Assembly: GCA_017561085.1 (NCBI GenBank)
Contig: JAFZDQ010000127.1
Location: 20,936 to 84,935, forward strand
From: Lachnospiraceae bacterium
GTDB taxonomy: Bacteria; Bacillota; Clostridia; Lachnospirales; Lachnospiraceae
Direction: 5' to 3'
DNA: 64,000 bases
Of the stretch, positions 51,390-59,969 are shown piece after piece (positions within the stretch are counted from its first letter, which is position 1; every line of letters begins with the position of its first letter). Both the position numbers and the translations under genes were made by a program. A model generated the notes under the pieces. That model did not search any database. It was not told the DNA's origin and saw only the letters and a list, made by a program, of their open reading frames with translations.

Positions 51390-51611
51390 ATGCCACATGT
51401 AGTAGTTAAGATGTATCCCGGAAGAAGTAACGAAATCAAGGAAAATCTGGCGAAAAAGATAGCGGCTTGTGTCGTAGAAGAACTGGGCGCGAAGCCCGGA
51501 GTTGTATCTGTTGCGATTGAGGATGTTCAGCCCGATGACTGGATGGAACAGGTTTACGACAAAGAAATCCGGAACAATGAAAATGTATTTGTAAAGCCGG
51601 ATTATGAATAG
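51390..51611 (+). CDS. 4-oxalocrotonate tautomerase-like protein
   Basis: A 73-aa protein. After Met removal its N-terminal Pro2 (MPHVVVKMYPGRS) is the catalytic base of the tautomerase superfamily. The conserved stretch KIAACVVEELGAKPGVVSVAIEDV follows, and length fits a hexamer or trimer subunit. Substrate is unknown. GGAGGAAATAGT precedes the ATG. It lies 8 bases ahead of the phosphatase gene. Confidence 0.88.
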   Translation: MPHVVVKMYPGRSNEIKENLAKKIAACVVEELGAKPGVVSVAIEDVQPDDWMEQVYDKEIRNNENVFVKPDYE

Positions 51612-51619
51612 GAGAGGTT

Positions 51620-52216
51620 ATGACAAAGGTATATTTTGTAAGACATGCGCAGCCTGAATTTGCCCATGATGATGACCGTACCCGGCCGCTGACCGCGGAA
51701 GGACAGGCAGATTCTAAGATTGTGCTTGAGACCTTAAAAGACAAAGAAATCGACTGTTTTTATTGCAGTCCTTATAAAAGAAGCATGGACACTATTGGGG
51801 AGACCGCAGAATATTATCAAATGCCGATCCAAACCGATGAAAGATTCCGTGAGCGTGAAAAGGGCAAGGATGGCAATAATCACGGCATGTTCCAAATGCG
51901 TTGGGCAGACCATGATTTTCACGAAGAAGGCGGCGAATCCATTGCTATGGTCCGTGCCCGTAATGTGGAAGCCCTGCAGGAAATTTTAACGCAAAAGGAA
52001 GGAAAAAACATCGTAATCGGAACCCACGGAACAGCCCTGAGTTCTATTATGAATTACTATAATCCGGACTTTGGCTGCGCGGATTTTTTGCGGATTATTG
52101 ACTGGATGCCCTATGTGGTAGAGATGGATTTTGAAGGGCAGAAGCTTGTGGGGATTACAGAGCATGCTTATGTAGAAAAGGAATTCAAGGGCAAAGCGCG
52201 CGCGGATAAGAAGTAA
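51620..52216 (+). CDS. Histidine phosphatase family protein
   Basis: The 198-aa enzyme has the RHA phospho-acceptor motif (YFVRHAQPE, residues 5-13), SPYKRSMDTI near 51 with the second Arg, and the C-terminal catalytic GTHGTALS near 138. This is the phosphoglycerate mutase-like (branch 1) phosphatase fold; substrate unknown. TAGGAGAGGTT precedes the ATG; a P-loop kinase follows 10 bases later. Confidence 0.9.
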   Translation: MTKVYFVRHAQPEFAHDDDRTRPLTAEGQADSKIVLETLKDKEIDCFYCSPYKRSMDTIGETAEYYQMPIQTDERFREREKGKDGNNHGMFQMRWADHDFHEEGGESIAMVRARNVEALQEILTQKEGKNIVIGTHGTALSSIMNYYNPDFGCADFLRIIDWMPYVVEMDFEGQKLVGITEHAYVEKEFKGKARADKK

Positions 52217-52226
52217 GGGAGTATTC

Positions 52227-52799
52227 ATGAAAAAACATATCATAATTGCAGGGGTGCCCCGTGCCGGAAAAAGCACGGTTGCACAAAAAATAGCCCATCA
52301 ACTTGGCTATCAGCATATCAGTATGGATTCCGTAATTGCGGGGATTGAAAAGACATTTCCCGAAACCGGAATAGACACAGGTGCAGAAGGAGACTCGCGG
52401 GAGAATCTGAAATTTATCAGTTCCAAGATGGGACCTTTTATCAAAGCCATGATGGACAGTGGGGAGTACGAAGAATGTGACTATGGGATGGTAATCGATA
52501 TTTTTCAGTTGTTGCCGGAAGATTATGTGAAATATATTAATGCGGATATTTGTGATATTTATTATTTTATTACTTCGGATGTTACGGCTGAACAACGTTT
52601 TCAGATTTTGAAAGAATTTGATACCCCGGATGACTATACTTATTTTCATTCCGATGAAAGAAATTTTAATGACTGTGTGGACATTGTGAATTTGAGCAAA
52701 ATGCTGAAAGAACAATGCGACAGGTTTGATTTGCCGTACTTTGAAACTGCCCGGGACAGGGAAGAAATTCTAAAAAAGTTTATGGATGAATTAAAATAG
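52227..52799 (+). CDS. Predicted P-loop kinase (nucleoside/small-molecule type)
   Basis: The 190-aa protein has Walker A GVPRAGKST (residues 9-17) and an SMDSVIAG stretch like that of nucleoside or shikimate-like kinases. No lid signature fixes the substrate. It is similar in size and setting to other cassette P-loop genes here (55043). AGTAAGGGAGTATTC precedes the ATG. Confidence 0.75.
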   Translation: MKKHIIIAGVPRAGKSTVAQKIAHQLGYQHISMDSVIAGIEKTFPETGIDTGAEGDSRENLKFISSKMGPFIKAMMDSGEYEECDYGMVIDIFQLLPEDYVKYINADICDIYYFITSDVTAEQRFQILKEFDTPDDYTYFHSDERNFNDCVDIVNLSKMLKEQCDRFDLPYFETARDREEILKKFMDELK

Positions 52800-52815
52800 A
52801 AAATTGGAGAAAAGA

Positions 52816-53760
52816 ATGAAATACGCAATTATATCAGATATTCACGGGAATTTTCTTGCGTTAAATTCGGTATTAGAGGATGCTCAAGCGCGAGGCGTAG
52901 GCGGCTATATTATCGTTGGGGATTATTGCCTTAGCAATCCTTTTCCGGATGCTTGCATTACCCGGATTAGAAATTTAGAAAATGCGCATATCATCAGGGG
53001 AAATGAAGAAAGGTATTTAGAGAACCTCATAGGAAAAGACCAAAGTGCCTGGACCGACGGACAAATGCAGATTTCCTATTGGTGTTATCAAAACATTTCT
53101 TTTGACAATTTGGAGTATTTATTGGCTTTGCCGACAAAGATTGATTTAGTTGTAAACAATGTTCCGGTACATATTGCTCATTCTTCGGATGAATTTATAG
53201 GGAAGTGTGAGCATGCGTCATGGGGAGCAAATATTGTAGCAGAAAGATATAACAATGCGTTTGTCAGCCGGGAGCAATTTAGAGAAGATATTCATGACTA
53301 TTTGAATAATTGTAAAGAGTTCGAAGATGTATTTGGCAATTTGGCGGAAGGAATTTATATTTTCGGGCATACCCATATCCAGTGGCGCTATCAATCGACG
53401 GATGGAAAGAAAATATTGATTAATCCCGGATCCTGTGGACTTCCGTTAGATTGCATCAAAGAGGGAATGCCTTATACTATTTTGAACTTATCAGACGAGG
53501 GGAACATACAGATTGAAGAAATCCGTGTACCGGTTGATAAGGAAGAGTATTTTAGCGCAATTATGCAAAGTACTCAGTTTGAAAAAGCAAATGTCTGGTG
53601 CAAGGTGATTATGAAGGAACTGCGGACAAGCAGAGAGCATTTGACATTCTTTTTACAGTTTGTGGAAGAATATGCGACTCAAATTGGTGATATACAGCGG
53701 CCCTACAGCGTGCAAACATGGGAAAAAGCTTATGAATTGTGGGATGCGCAACTCAATTAG
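52816..53760 (+). CDS. Metallophosphoesterase family protein
   Basis: A 314-aa calcineurin-like enzyme, starting at ATG 52816 after TTGGAGAAAAGA. Motifs: ISDIHGN (D-x-H-x-N), VGDYCLS (GD), IRGNEER (GNE, in place of the usual GNH), IAHSSDE, and GHTHIQW (GHxH) near residue 190. The C terminus is helical. It is a distant paralogue of the protein at 62017, which has the same GNxEE variant. This YfcE/serine-threonine-phosphatase-like branch often has unknown targets. Confidence 0.84.
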   Translation: MKYAIISDIHGNFLALNSVLEDAQARGVGGYIIVGDYCLSNPFPDACITRIRNLENAHIIRGNEERYLENLIGKDQSAWTDGQMQISYWCYQNISFDNLEYLLALPTKIDLVVNNVPVHIAHSSDEFIGKCEHASWGANIVAERYNNAFVSREQFREDIHDYLNNCKEFEDVFGNLAEGIYIFGHTHIQWRYQSTDGKKILINPGSCGLPLDCIKEGMPYTILNLSDEGNIQIEEIRVPVDKEEYFSAIMQSTQFEKANVWCKVIMKELRTSREHLTFFLQFVEEYATQIGDIQRPYSVQTWEKAYELWDAQLN

Positions 53761-53795
53761 TGAAATAATTAAATTGCGAAAAGGAGGACATATTT

Positions 53796-54137
53796 ATGAG
53801 CGGGCAGACGCTGGCGGATATTTCCAACGGTCCTGAATGGATTATGTATGCAGTGTTCGTGATTTTTGCCATCATAACGATTGTGCTTTTGACAGGAAAA
53901 GGTGCCAATCTAATTGCGGGATATAATACGGCTTCCAAAGAAGAACAGGAAAAATACGACGCGAAGAAACTGTCCCGAACTGTGGGAATTGGCTTTGTTC
54001 CAATTACGTTAATTATTTTGGTAATGGCTTTGTTTGACCATGTGCTTCCGGCATACTTTGCCTATGTTTTCTTGGCTATGGTGGTAGTGGATATCGTTTT
54101 GATAATCGTTTTGTGTAATACGATTTGTAAGAAGTAA
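53796..54137 (+). CDS. DUF3784 family small membrane protein
   Basis: A 113-aa protein with three hydrophobic helices (about 15-35, 67-85 and 87-108) and the signature GKGANLIAGYNTASKEEQEKYDAKKLSRTVG between helices 1 and 2, which is the DUF3784 motif. Function is unknown. AAAGGAGGACATATTT precedes the ATG. Confidence 0.88.
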   Translation: MSGQTLADISNGPEWIMYAVFVIFAIITIVLLTGKGANLIAGYNTASKEEQEKYDAKKLSRTVGIGFVPITLIILVMALFDHVLPAYFAYVFLAMVVVDIVLIIVLCNTICKK

Positions 54138-54187
54138 GATGGTTAAGGAACTTTGGAGGGATTTAGTAAATCTCAGGGAGAAATAAT

Positions 54188-54793
54188 ATGTGGGTATCTG
54201 AAATTACGGAAGAAAATTTAACGGATGAAGTAGTCGACAGACTGCTTTATGAAGGGATTGCGGATACAGGAGAAAAGGCAGATTGTATCATTGTTTTGGG
54301 CAGTATTAAGGCGCCGAAATACAGGGTGCCGGTAGCTGTGGAGGCATATCGGAGCGGTCGTGCGGACAAAATCATGTTGTGCGGCGGTGCGCTGAGAGAT
54401 TTCCCGGGAGAAGATATGACAGAAGCCGAAAAAATGTACCAAAGAGCGCTGGAACTGGGCATACCTAAAGAAGATATTATTTTAGAAAATAATTCAAAAA
54501 ATACGGTAGAAAATATTCTTTGTGCCCTGCTGGAATTACAACGCGCGTTTTGGCTGAACCGTGTGAATAAGGTGCTTTTGGTGACGGCTACTTATCACAT
54601 GAGAAGGAGCCTTGCACTGGCCGGCTATTTGTTTCCGGCGCATATTGAAGTAATTCCTTGCCCGGCAGATGATGACAATACTTGTAGGGACAATTGGATG
54701 AACACCCCGAAGGGAACGGAGCGCGCACGGGGCGAAGCACTCAATATCGTAAGATGTGTTAAAAACGGAGTGATTCCGGATTTTGAGATATAA
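54188..54793 (+). CDS. YdcF family (DUF218) protein
   Basis: The 201-aa soluble protein has the DUF218 pattern: CIIVLGSIKAPKYRVPVAVE, IMLCGGALRDFPGEDMTEAEKM, ILENNSKNTVENI and VLLVTATYHMRRSLALAGYL. Members bind S-adenosylmethionine or act on envelope precursors; the activity is unknown. It has no membrane helix. AGGGAGAAATAAT precedes the ATG. The 46 bases after the stop lead into the first copy of the toxin-antitoxin repeat. Confidence 0.85.
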   Translation: MWVSEITEENLTDEVVDRLLYEGIADTGEKADCIIVLGSIKAPKYRVPVAVEAYRSGRADKIMLCGGALRDFPGEDMTEAEKMYQRALELGIPKEDIILENNSKNTVENILCALLELQRAFWLNRVNKVLLVTATYHMRRSLALAGYLFPAHIEVIPCPADDDNTCRDNWMNTPKGTERARGEALNIVRCVKNGVIPDFEI

Positions 54794-54838
54794 AAATACA
54801 GACGAAAGATATGCGAATAGGTAAGAGCGGTGGTTGAT

Positions 54839-55018
54839 ATAAAGACAAAAAATAATCCGCCCCAAGCCTGAGAACTTTGGGCGGATTATTTTTCATCCAA
54901 AATATCAGCAAGGGGTACCGCTAAGTACCACCTTCCAAGAAAAGAATAGCATATCTTTGCAGGAAATGCAATGTGTTTTGAGTCTGTATACGCGTAGAGG
55001 AACCGATACAGATTTTTT
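54839..55018. repeat. Direct repeat copy A: toxin-antitoxin remnant
   Basis: This 180-bp segment matches 56267-56438. It starts with the last codons of a toxin gene (AAAGACAAAAAATAA), then has the terminator, the antitoxin RNA and its promoter. The 5' part of the toxin gene is absent. It and copy B bracket two genes. Confidence 0.85.
54848..54936 (-). ncRNA. Orphan antitoxin RNA (copy A)
   Basis: The minus-strand promoter is intact: TTGCAT (54966-54971), 17-bp spacer, TATTCT (54943-54948). The RNA carries AAGGTGGTACTTAGCGGTACC, a hairpin loop region like the other copy, and ends at AATAATCCGCCC / GGGCGGATTATT with a T run on the left. No toxin frame faces it. Confidence 0.6.
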
Positions 55019-55042
55019 ATATTAAGGGGAGAATTTTTAGGA

Positions 55043-55573
55043 ATGAAACAGCTGATTACGATTGTTGGACCGAACGGAGTGGGGAAAACAACCACAGCCA
55101 AAAGTATGATTGTGCAAACCATGAAAATAGCATATGTTGATGCTGATTGGTGTCGGGTAATGAATCCATTTTTACTCACTGAAAAGACGAAAGAAACAGT
55201 GATTAATAATATATATTGTTTATTACGTAATTATTTGATATGTGATGAAATCGATATTGTGGTGTTTCCTTATGCGTGGCATGGAGAAAGAAAAGCAATG
55301 TATGATACCGTAATTAAGAGATTAAAATCGGATGGTGTTGTATTTGAGGAAAATATCTATATTTTAAAGTGTACAAAAGAAGAGAATATCAGACGAGCGT
55401 ATGCAGATGGAAGAGAAGAATCCCGCATAAAAAGAGGGATGGAAATGACATTTTCTTTTTATGATAAATACGAGTATCGATTTATAGAAACAACCAATAT
55501 GACGCCGGAGCAAGTTGCAGAGAAAATTTTGTATGAAGTAAAAAGTAGTTTGGAGGATGCCAATGAAAAGTAG
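55043..55573 (+). CDS. P-loop NTPase/kinase-like protein
   Basis: The 176-aa protein has Walker A GPNGVGKTT at residues 9-17, followed by DADWCRVMNPF, and then a helical fold with REESRIKRGMEM, in keeping with small nucleoside-kinase-like AAA or zeta-toxin-like proteins. It lies between the two direct repeats and overlaps the next gene by 11 bases. GGGGAGAATTTTTAGGA precedes the ATG. Function unknown. Confidence 0.75.
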   Translation: MKQLITIVGPNGVGKTTTAKSMIVQTMKIAYVDADWCRVMNPFLLTEKTKETVINNIYCLLRNYLICDEIDIVVFPYAWHGERKAMYDTVIKRLKSDGVVFEENIYILKCTKEENIRRAYADGREESRIKRGMEMTFSFYDKYEYRFIETTNMTPEQVAEKILYEVKSSLEDANEK

Positions 55574-56129
55574 CAGATTATCCTATGACGAGTGGAAGTG
55601 TATTCTTTCCAAGGATTTGTTGGGAAAACAAATAGACTCAGATATTTTTACCGGTTATGTGGGCCTGATAGAAATTCATGAAGTGAGTCAGCCGCAGATT
55701 TGGAAATTCAATGGTGAGGATATTGTAGTTTGTGATAAAGGGCTAAAGTGGTTATCTATTTTGCCAAAGAATGATTGGTATTGTATCACTGCAATGATGA
55801 ATGAAAAAGATGAAGTCCTTTTGTGGTACATAGATATGATAGCATCTCAGAGCGTTGATGCAGACGGAGTTCCTCGCTTTGATGATTTGTATTTGGATTT
55901 GGTGGTATATCCTGACGGAACCATAGTGGTTGATGACAGAGATGAACTGGATGAGGCGTTGGCAGCTGGAGATATTTCAAAAGAGCAGTACGAACTTGCT
56001 TTACAGACGAGTAAAAAGTTAACAGAAGGATTATTATCTGAAGTTGCTACGTTTAAGGATTTTACGAATCAATGTTTGACAATGATAAAATGGAACAAAT
56101 GTTCTGTTTTTTGGTGGACTTTAACATAA
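55563..56129 (+). CDS. DUF402 domain protein
   Basis: The 188-aa product starts at ATG 55563, since TTGGAGG at 55550 is too close to ATG 55557. It has WKFNGEDIVVCDKGLKWLSILP and, further on, DDLYLDLVVYPDGTIVVDDRDELDEAL, which is the DUF402/FomD signature whose acidic residues bind metal; relatives hydrolyse nucleoside phosphonates or diphosphates. The C-terminal 20 residues (KWNKCSVFWWTLT) run close to toxin 2 and may be altered. It overlaps the P-loop gene. Confidence 0.78.
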   Translation: MKSSRLSYDEWKCILSKDLLGKQIDSDIFTGYVGLIEIHEVSQPQIWKFNGEDIVVCDKGLKWLSILPKNDWYCITAMMNEKDEVLLWYIDMIASQSVDADGVPRFDDLYLDLVVYPDGTIVVDDRDELDEALAAGDISKEQYELALQTSKKLTEGLLSEVATFKDFTNQCLTMIKWNKCSVFWWTLT

Positions 56130-56187
56130 AAATATGCTATAATAAAATAGTGGGAACGGCGGCCCCTTGAGAAAGGGGGAGATGCCT

Positions 56188-56283
56188 ATGTATGTTACAT
56201 ATGAAGATCTTATACAAATAGGATTGCTAGTAGTAGCGTTAGTAGGTCTGATTTATCAGATAAGTCATAAAGACAAAAAATAA
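56188..56283 (+). CDS. Small hydrophobic peptide, predicted type I toxin 2
   Basis: A 31-residue peptide starting MYVTYEDLIQIGLLVVALVG and ending ISHKDKK, the pattern of putative holin-like toxins. One helix at about residues 8-24 is followed by a basic tail. TATAAT at 56138-56143 with a TG extension is its -10. In the leader CCCCTT (56163-56168) pairs with AAGGGG (56173-56178), covering part of the GGGGGAG ribosome site. The stop TAA at 56281-56283 merges into the terminator stem AACCGCC / GGCGGTT (56282-56288/56305-56311), which faces the convergent antitoxin RNA. Confidence 0.75.
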   Translation: MYVTYEDLIQIGLLVVALVGLIYQISHKDKK

Positions 56284-56438
56284 CCGCCCCGGACTGACTA
56301 TCTAGGCGGTTATTTTGCTTAGTATATCACAAGGGGTACCGCTAAGTACCACCTTCTAAGAAAAGAATAGCATATCTTTGCAGGAAATGCAATGTGTTTT
56401 AGTCTGTATACGCGTAGAGGAACCGATACAGATTTTTT
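56267..56438. repeat. Direct repeat copy B: complete toxin-antitoxin 3' part
   Basis: Near-identical to 54839-55018 apart from changes in the terminator loop and a few point differences. It shares the stretch GGGGTACCGCTAAGTACC, the promoter bases and the terminal GATTTTTT. Confidence 0.85.
56275..56357 (-). ncRNA. Predicted antitoxin RNA of type I module 2
   Basis: On the minus strand TTGCAT (56387-56392), 17-bp spacer, TATTCT (56364-56369). The RNA of about 83 bases includes AAGGTGGTACTTAGCGGTACC with internal GGTAC/GTACC pairing, and ends after the same stem as the toxin terminator with TTTTTTGTC. Its 3' end is complementary to the toxin mRNA end. Confidence 0.65.
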
Positions 56439-56467
56439 GATTTATGGAGAACAGGGAAGGATAGAAA

Positions 56468-57076
56468 ATGAAATTTGATGTAAATAAACTGGCATGGACA
56501 AGAGAGCCGGAAATCTACCTGATTACAGAAGAGAAAATTGAAATAATCACCAAGCCTTTTACCGATTTGTGGCAGAGAACCTACTACCATTTTCGGAACG
56601 ATAATGCGCCTGTATTGCAGATGACGACTGATGAAAAGTTCTTTTCTTTTGTGGTGAAAACAGAATTTGAAAGCAAGCATCGGTTCGACCAATGCGGTGT
56701 TGTTATGTATTTGGATAGTGACAATTGGTTGAAAGGTTCGATTGAATATGAAAATGAGCAGTTCCAGCATTTAGGAAGTGTGGTGACCAACAATGGTTAT
56801 TCTGATTGGGCAACCACGGAAATTGATGCCGCTGTTAAATCTATGTGGTATCGGTTCAGCAGAAGAGAGGACGACTACTGTATAGAGTGCTCTGCGGACG
56901 GAGAGCATTTCAGTCAGATGCGGATTTGCCATATGTGGAACGGCAAAGAAACCATTCAATTCGGTATTTATGCGTGCAGTCCGGAGGAGTCATCCTTTAA
57001 AGCCACATTTACCAATATGGAGATGACGAAGTGTAAGTGGCTTGCGCATGACGGGCAGAAGCCGGATGAACAGTAG
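56468..57076 (+). CDS. DUF1349 domain protein
   Basis: The 202-aa protein is mainly beta strand with the DUF1349 pattern: LQMTTDEKFFSFVVKTEF, CGVVMYLDSDNWLKGSIEYE, LGSVVTNNGYSDWATTEI and EIxxSxDGEHFSQMRICHM (IECSADGEHFSQMRI). The family is concanavalin-like, perhaps carbohydrate-binding; a role in regulation or sugar metabolism is unknown. GGGAAGGATAGAAA precedes the ATG. It starts just beyond repeat copy B. Confidence 0.85.
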   Translation: MKFDVNKLAWTREPEIYLITEEKIEIITKPFTDLWQRTYYHFRNDNAPVLQMTTDEKFFSFVVKTEFESKHRFDQCGVVMYLDSDNWLKGSIEYENEQFQHLGSVVTNNGYSDWATTEIDAAVKSMWYRFSRREDDYCIECSADGEHFSQMRICHMWNGKETIQFGIYACSPEESSFKATFTNMEMTKCKWLAHDGQKPDEQ

Positions 57077-57088
57077 CGGGGGAAAGAA

Positions 57089-57892
57089 ATGAAACTTGGA
57101 GTAATCGGATACGGAAACTTAGGCAAAGCCCTGGTTAGGGGACTTGTGGACGGAGGAATTAGTCAGGAGACTATCATAGTCAATGCCAAAAGTGAAAGAA
57201 CACGTAGTGCAGTCAAGGAAGCTTTTGGGCAGATTAATGTAACGGAAAGTAAAAATGAATTGGTTGAAAAATCTGATGCCATTTTTCTGGTGGTAGAGCC
57301 GAAGAATGCGCCGGAGGTGCTTGCGGAAATCGGCGGATATAATTTGAGCGAAAAAGTTTTAGTAAGCTTTATGGCAGGCATTACGCTGCAAGAAATCAAA
57401 GAAATGCTGAGGGATGCGTCGGAGTGTGATATAATCAGAGTGATGCCGAATATTGCGATTGCCACCGGAACCGGAATTCTGGGAATTACGCATGATGGGA
57501 CAGATCATGAAACAGTGAAAGAAGTGCTGCAGATTCTGAAACGGCTGGGATACGCGCCGGAGATGAGTGAGGCACAGTTAGACTCCATTACCGTGACAGC
57601 TGCCAGCGGACTTGCATTTGCGGCAAGCCTATTGGATGCCTATCAAAAGGCGGGGGCTGGATTGTTAGCAAATGAAGAACAAAGCAGGGAAATCACCCTG
57701 CGGGTATTTGAAAATGTCATTGATTTGGCACGGAAAGAAAACTGTTCTTTTGAGGAAATAGTAGCGCGGATAACGACCAAAGGCGGAACAACCGAAGCGG
57801 GACTGAAAAGTTTAAATCAGGAAATAATTACAGATACTTTGACGGAGTGTATGCAAAAATCTTATGAGAAGTGTAGGAGGATACAGGAATGA
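57089..57892 (+). CDS. proC: Pyrroline-5-carboxylate reductase
   Basis: This 267-aa enzyme makes proline from pyrroline-5-carboxylate with NAD(P)H. The nucleotide-binding start reads [34 protein letters not shown] lies mid-protein and [18 protein letters not shown] with [10 protein letters not shown] closes the catalytic dimer domain. GGGGGAAAGAA precedes the ATG. Its last four bases overlap dcd. Confidence 0.94.
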   Translation: MKLGVIGYGNLGKALVRGLVDGGISQETIIVNAKSERTRSAVKEAFGQINVTESKNELVEKSDAIFLVVEPKNAPEVLAEIGGYNLSEKVLVSFMAGITLQEIKEMLRDASECDIIRVMPNIAIATGTGILGITHDGTDHETVKEVLQILKRLGYAPEMSEAQLDSITVTAASGLAFAASLLDAYQKAGAGLLANEEQSREITLRVFENVIDLARKENCSFEEIVARITTKGGTTEAGLKSLNQEIITDTLTECMQKSYEKCRRIQE

Positions 57893-58425
57893 TTTTATCA
57901 GACAAAACCATTATGAAAATGTTAGAAGAGGGAACCCTTGAAATTTCGCCCATTACACAGCAGCAGATTCAACCTGCCAGTGTGGATGTGCGCTTGGGAG
58001 ATACCTTTAGTGTGGTAGAAGATTCTTCTACAGGCATCATTAATTTAGAGGAAGAAATCAAGTACAAAACCATTCAGACAGATACCTATGTGCTGCTTCC
58101 GGGACAGTTTGTGCTGGCAACTACCATGGAATATTTTGCCCTTCCCAACAATTTGACGGCCTTTGTGGAAGGTAGAAGTTCCTTAGGTCGTATGGGATTA
58201 TTTATTCAGAATGCAGGTTGGGTAGACCCCGGATTTAAAGGCGAAATTACCCTGGAATTATTCAATGCCAACCGCTGCGCCATTGAATTAAAAGCGGGCC
58301 GCAGAGTGGGCCAGCTTGTATTTGCGGAAATGGACCAGGACGCTTTAAATCCTTACAATGGTAAGTATCAGGGACAAAGAGGCGCAACCGGTTCCCGCGT
58401 GTATAAGGACGAGGAAAGTAAATAA
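57889..58425 (+). CDS. dcd: dCTP deaminase
   Basis: The 178-aa trimeric enzyme has the conserved [25 protein letters not shown] and [18 protein letters not shown], with the catalytic Glu in the last block. It forms dUTP from dCTP, or in bifunctional members dUMP; the length and spacing do not decide. It overlaps proC by four bases (ATGA), so the two are coupled. Confidence 0.93.
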   Translation: MILSDKTIMKMLEEGTLEISPITQQQIQPASVDVRLGDTFSVVEDSSTGIINLEEEIKYKTIQTDTYVLLPGQFVLATTMEYFALPNNLTAFVEGRSSLGRMGLFIQNAGWVDPGFKGEITLELFNANRCAIELKAGRRVGQLVFAEMDQDALNPYNGKYQGQRGATGSRVYKDEESK

Positions 58426-58490
58426 GTTTATTTATTGCAATAAGTATATTTAAAGCAATTAGTTTATTCAAAATAAGTAAAGGAAAAATT

Positions 58491-59114
58491 ATGTTACCAA
58501 CAATAGAAGAAGCAAAAAGAGAACTGGAAATCGCAGGAGAATTAAATCCGGGCCCATGGACGGCGCATTCCATGAACGTGGGAATTGCTGCAAGAAATAT
58601 TGCAGAGCGTATCCCGGGGATGGATGCAAATAAAGCTTTTATCGTAGGCATGTTACATGACATCGGCCGACGTGTGGGCATCGTTAATATTCCCAAGCAT
58701 GTATATGAAGGATACAAGTATTGCATGGAAAGAGGCTGGGACGAGGTGGCCCGCATTTGTATGACCCATTCTTATCCTTTGATGCAGGATGAGTTTCAGT
58801 ATGAGCCGGATACAGAAGAGGAAAAGACCATCAAAGCGTACATCATGAATCATCAGGCGGATGATTACGATAAGCTGATTCAGATTTGTGATGCGCTTGC
58901 CACTGACTATGGTTTTGTTATTTTGGAAAAAAGATTTGTGGATGTAACCCGCAGATACGGCATCATGGAAACCTACATACAGGGCTGGGAAGTAACCTTT
59001 AAAAATAAAGAGTACTTTGAGGAAAAGATGGGGTGTTCCATTTATGATGTGTTGCCGGATATCGGCAGAACCACTCTTTTGTCGCCACCGCCGTGGAAAC
59101 CACCGGTGAAGTAG
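58491..59114 (+). CDS. HD domain-containing phosphohydrolase
   Basis: A 207-aa protein with metal-binding H in TAHSMNVGIAARNIAE, HD in GMLHDIGRRVG near residue 56, then ICMTHSYPL and ICDALATDYG (further His and Asp). It matches HD/YfbR-like hydrolases acting on nucleotides. Next to dcd, a nucleotide substrate is plausible. AAAGGAAAAATT precedes the ATG. It may be co-transcribed with proC-dcd across 65 bases of AT-rich DNA. Confidence 0.84.
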   Translation: MLPTIEEAKRELEIAGELNPGPWTAHSMNVGIAARNIAERIPGMDANKAFIVGMLHDIGRRVGIVNIPKHVYEGYKYCMERGWDEVARICMTHSYPLMQDEFQYEPDTEEEKTIKAYIMNHQADDYDKLIQICDALATDYGFVILEKRFVDVTRRYGIMETYIQGWEVTFKNKEYFEEKMGCSIYDVLPDIGRTTLLSPPPWKPPVK

Positions 59115-59157
59115 AAAAAGCGGATAGTTAAGAAATATACATGTAGGAGCGAAAAAG

Positions 59158-59628
59158 ATGAACATTGTATTCGGTGAAGCAACCAAAGCGGATATAGAGC
59201 AGTTGGTAAACTTAAGAATTGCATATATGATAGATGATTTTGGCGGTGTGAGTGCTTATGAAAAGGCGTGTATGGAGAAGCAACTGCCGGATTATTTTAA
59301 TCGTAAATTAGGTGATGAACTGATCGCTTTTGTTGCAAGGGACGGGGAAAGGATCGTGTCTGTTGCTTATTTACATATTATTGAGATGCCTGCTAATTCC
59401 ATCTTGTTAAATGGGCTATACGGAGAGGCTTTGAGTGTATATACTGAGCCGGCGTACAGGGGAAAAGGACTTTGCACCAAGCTGATTCAAAACCTGATTG
59501 ACTATGGCCGGGAGCGGGGGCTTGGCAGAGTGGACTTAAGTGCAACGAAAGAAGGGCATCCGATTTATGAGAAACTCGGATTTGTGGATAAGGAACACCG
59601 TTATACGGATATGAGATATAAATATTAA
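59158..59628 (+). CDS. GNAT family N-acetyltransferase
   Basis: A 156-aa protein with acetyl-CoA motif VYTEPAYRGKGLCTKLI near residue 100 and a C-terminal HPIYEKLGFVDKEHRYTDMRY. This is the pattern of small GNATs with unknown target. AGGAGCGAAAAAG precedes the ATG at 59158. Confidence 0.86.
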   Translation: MNIVFGEATKADIEQLVNLRIAYMIDDFGGVSAYEKACMEKQLPDYFNRKLGDELIAFVARDGERIVSVAYLHIIEMPANSILLNGLYGEALSVYTEPAYRGKGLCTKLIQNLIDYGRERGLGRVDLSATKEGHPIYEKLGFVDKEHRYTDMRYKY

Positions 59629-59657
59629 TTGAAAGCAAAACGACTGGAGGGTAAAAA

Positions 59658-59951
59658 ATGAAACAAGTAGGAGAGTATTTGTACACAATCAATGAAAGTA
59701 GTCAAAGAGTAAGTACTTGGAAAATACGGGAAGTTAACGGAAACCGGTATGTTTGCGAACGCAGAAGAACAGACAGGATTTGCGAATTTGTGGAAGGCGA
59801 CCCTAATATCTTTGAGACGGAAGAAGCTGCGATGCAAGTTATTAAAAAAAGCAAGAGGAAAAAGAACGCAATCGTGGCAGTTTATTTCCTTGTTTTGGGA
59901 TTTATCGCGATTGCTTTTATGATGATTAAGATTCTAATGGGGACATTTTAG
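59658..59951 (+). CDS. Small protein with a C-terminal membrane helix
   Basis: The 97-aa protein has a soluble basic N-terminal part (GEYLYTINESSQRVSTWK, CERRRTDRICEF) and a C-terminal hydrophobic helix (about residues 73-95) behind a KKSKRKKN patch, so it is tail-anchored. No family recognised. CTGGAGGGTAAAAA precedes the ATG. Confidence 0.65.
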   Translation: MKQVGEYLYTINESSQRVSTWKIREVNGNRYVCERRRTDRICEFVEGDPNIFETEEAAMQVIKKSKRKKNAIVAVYFLVLGFIAIAFMMIKILMGTF

Positions 59952-59969
59952 TAGAAGGAGAAACTTACT

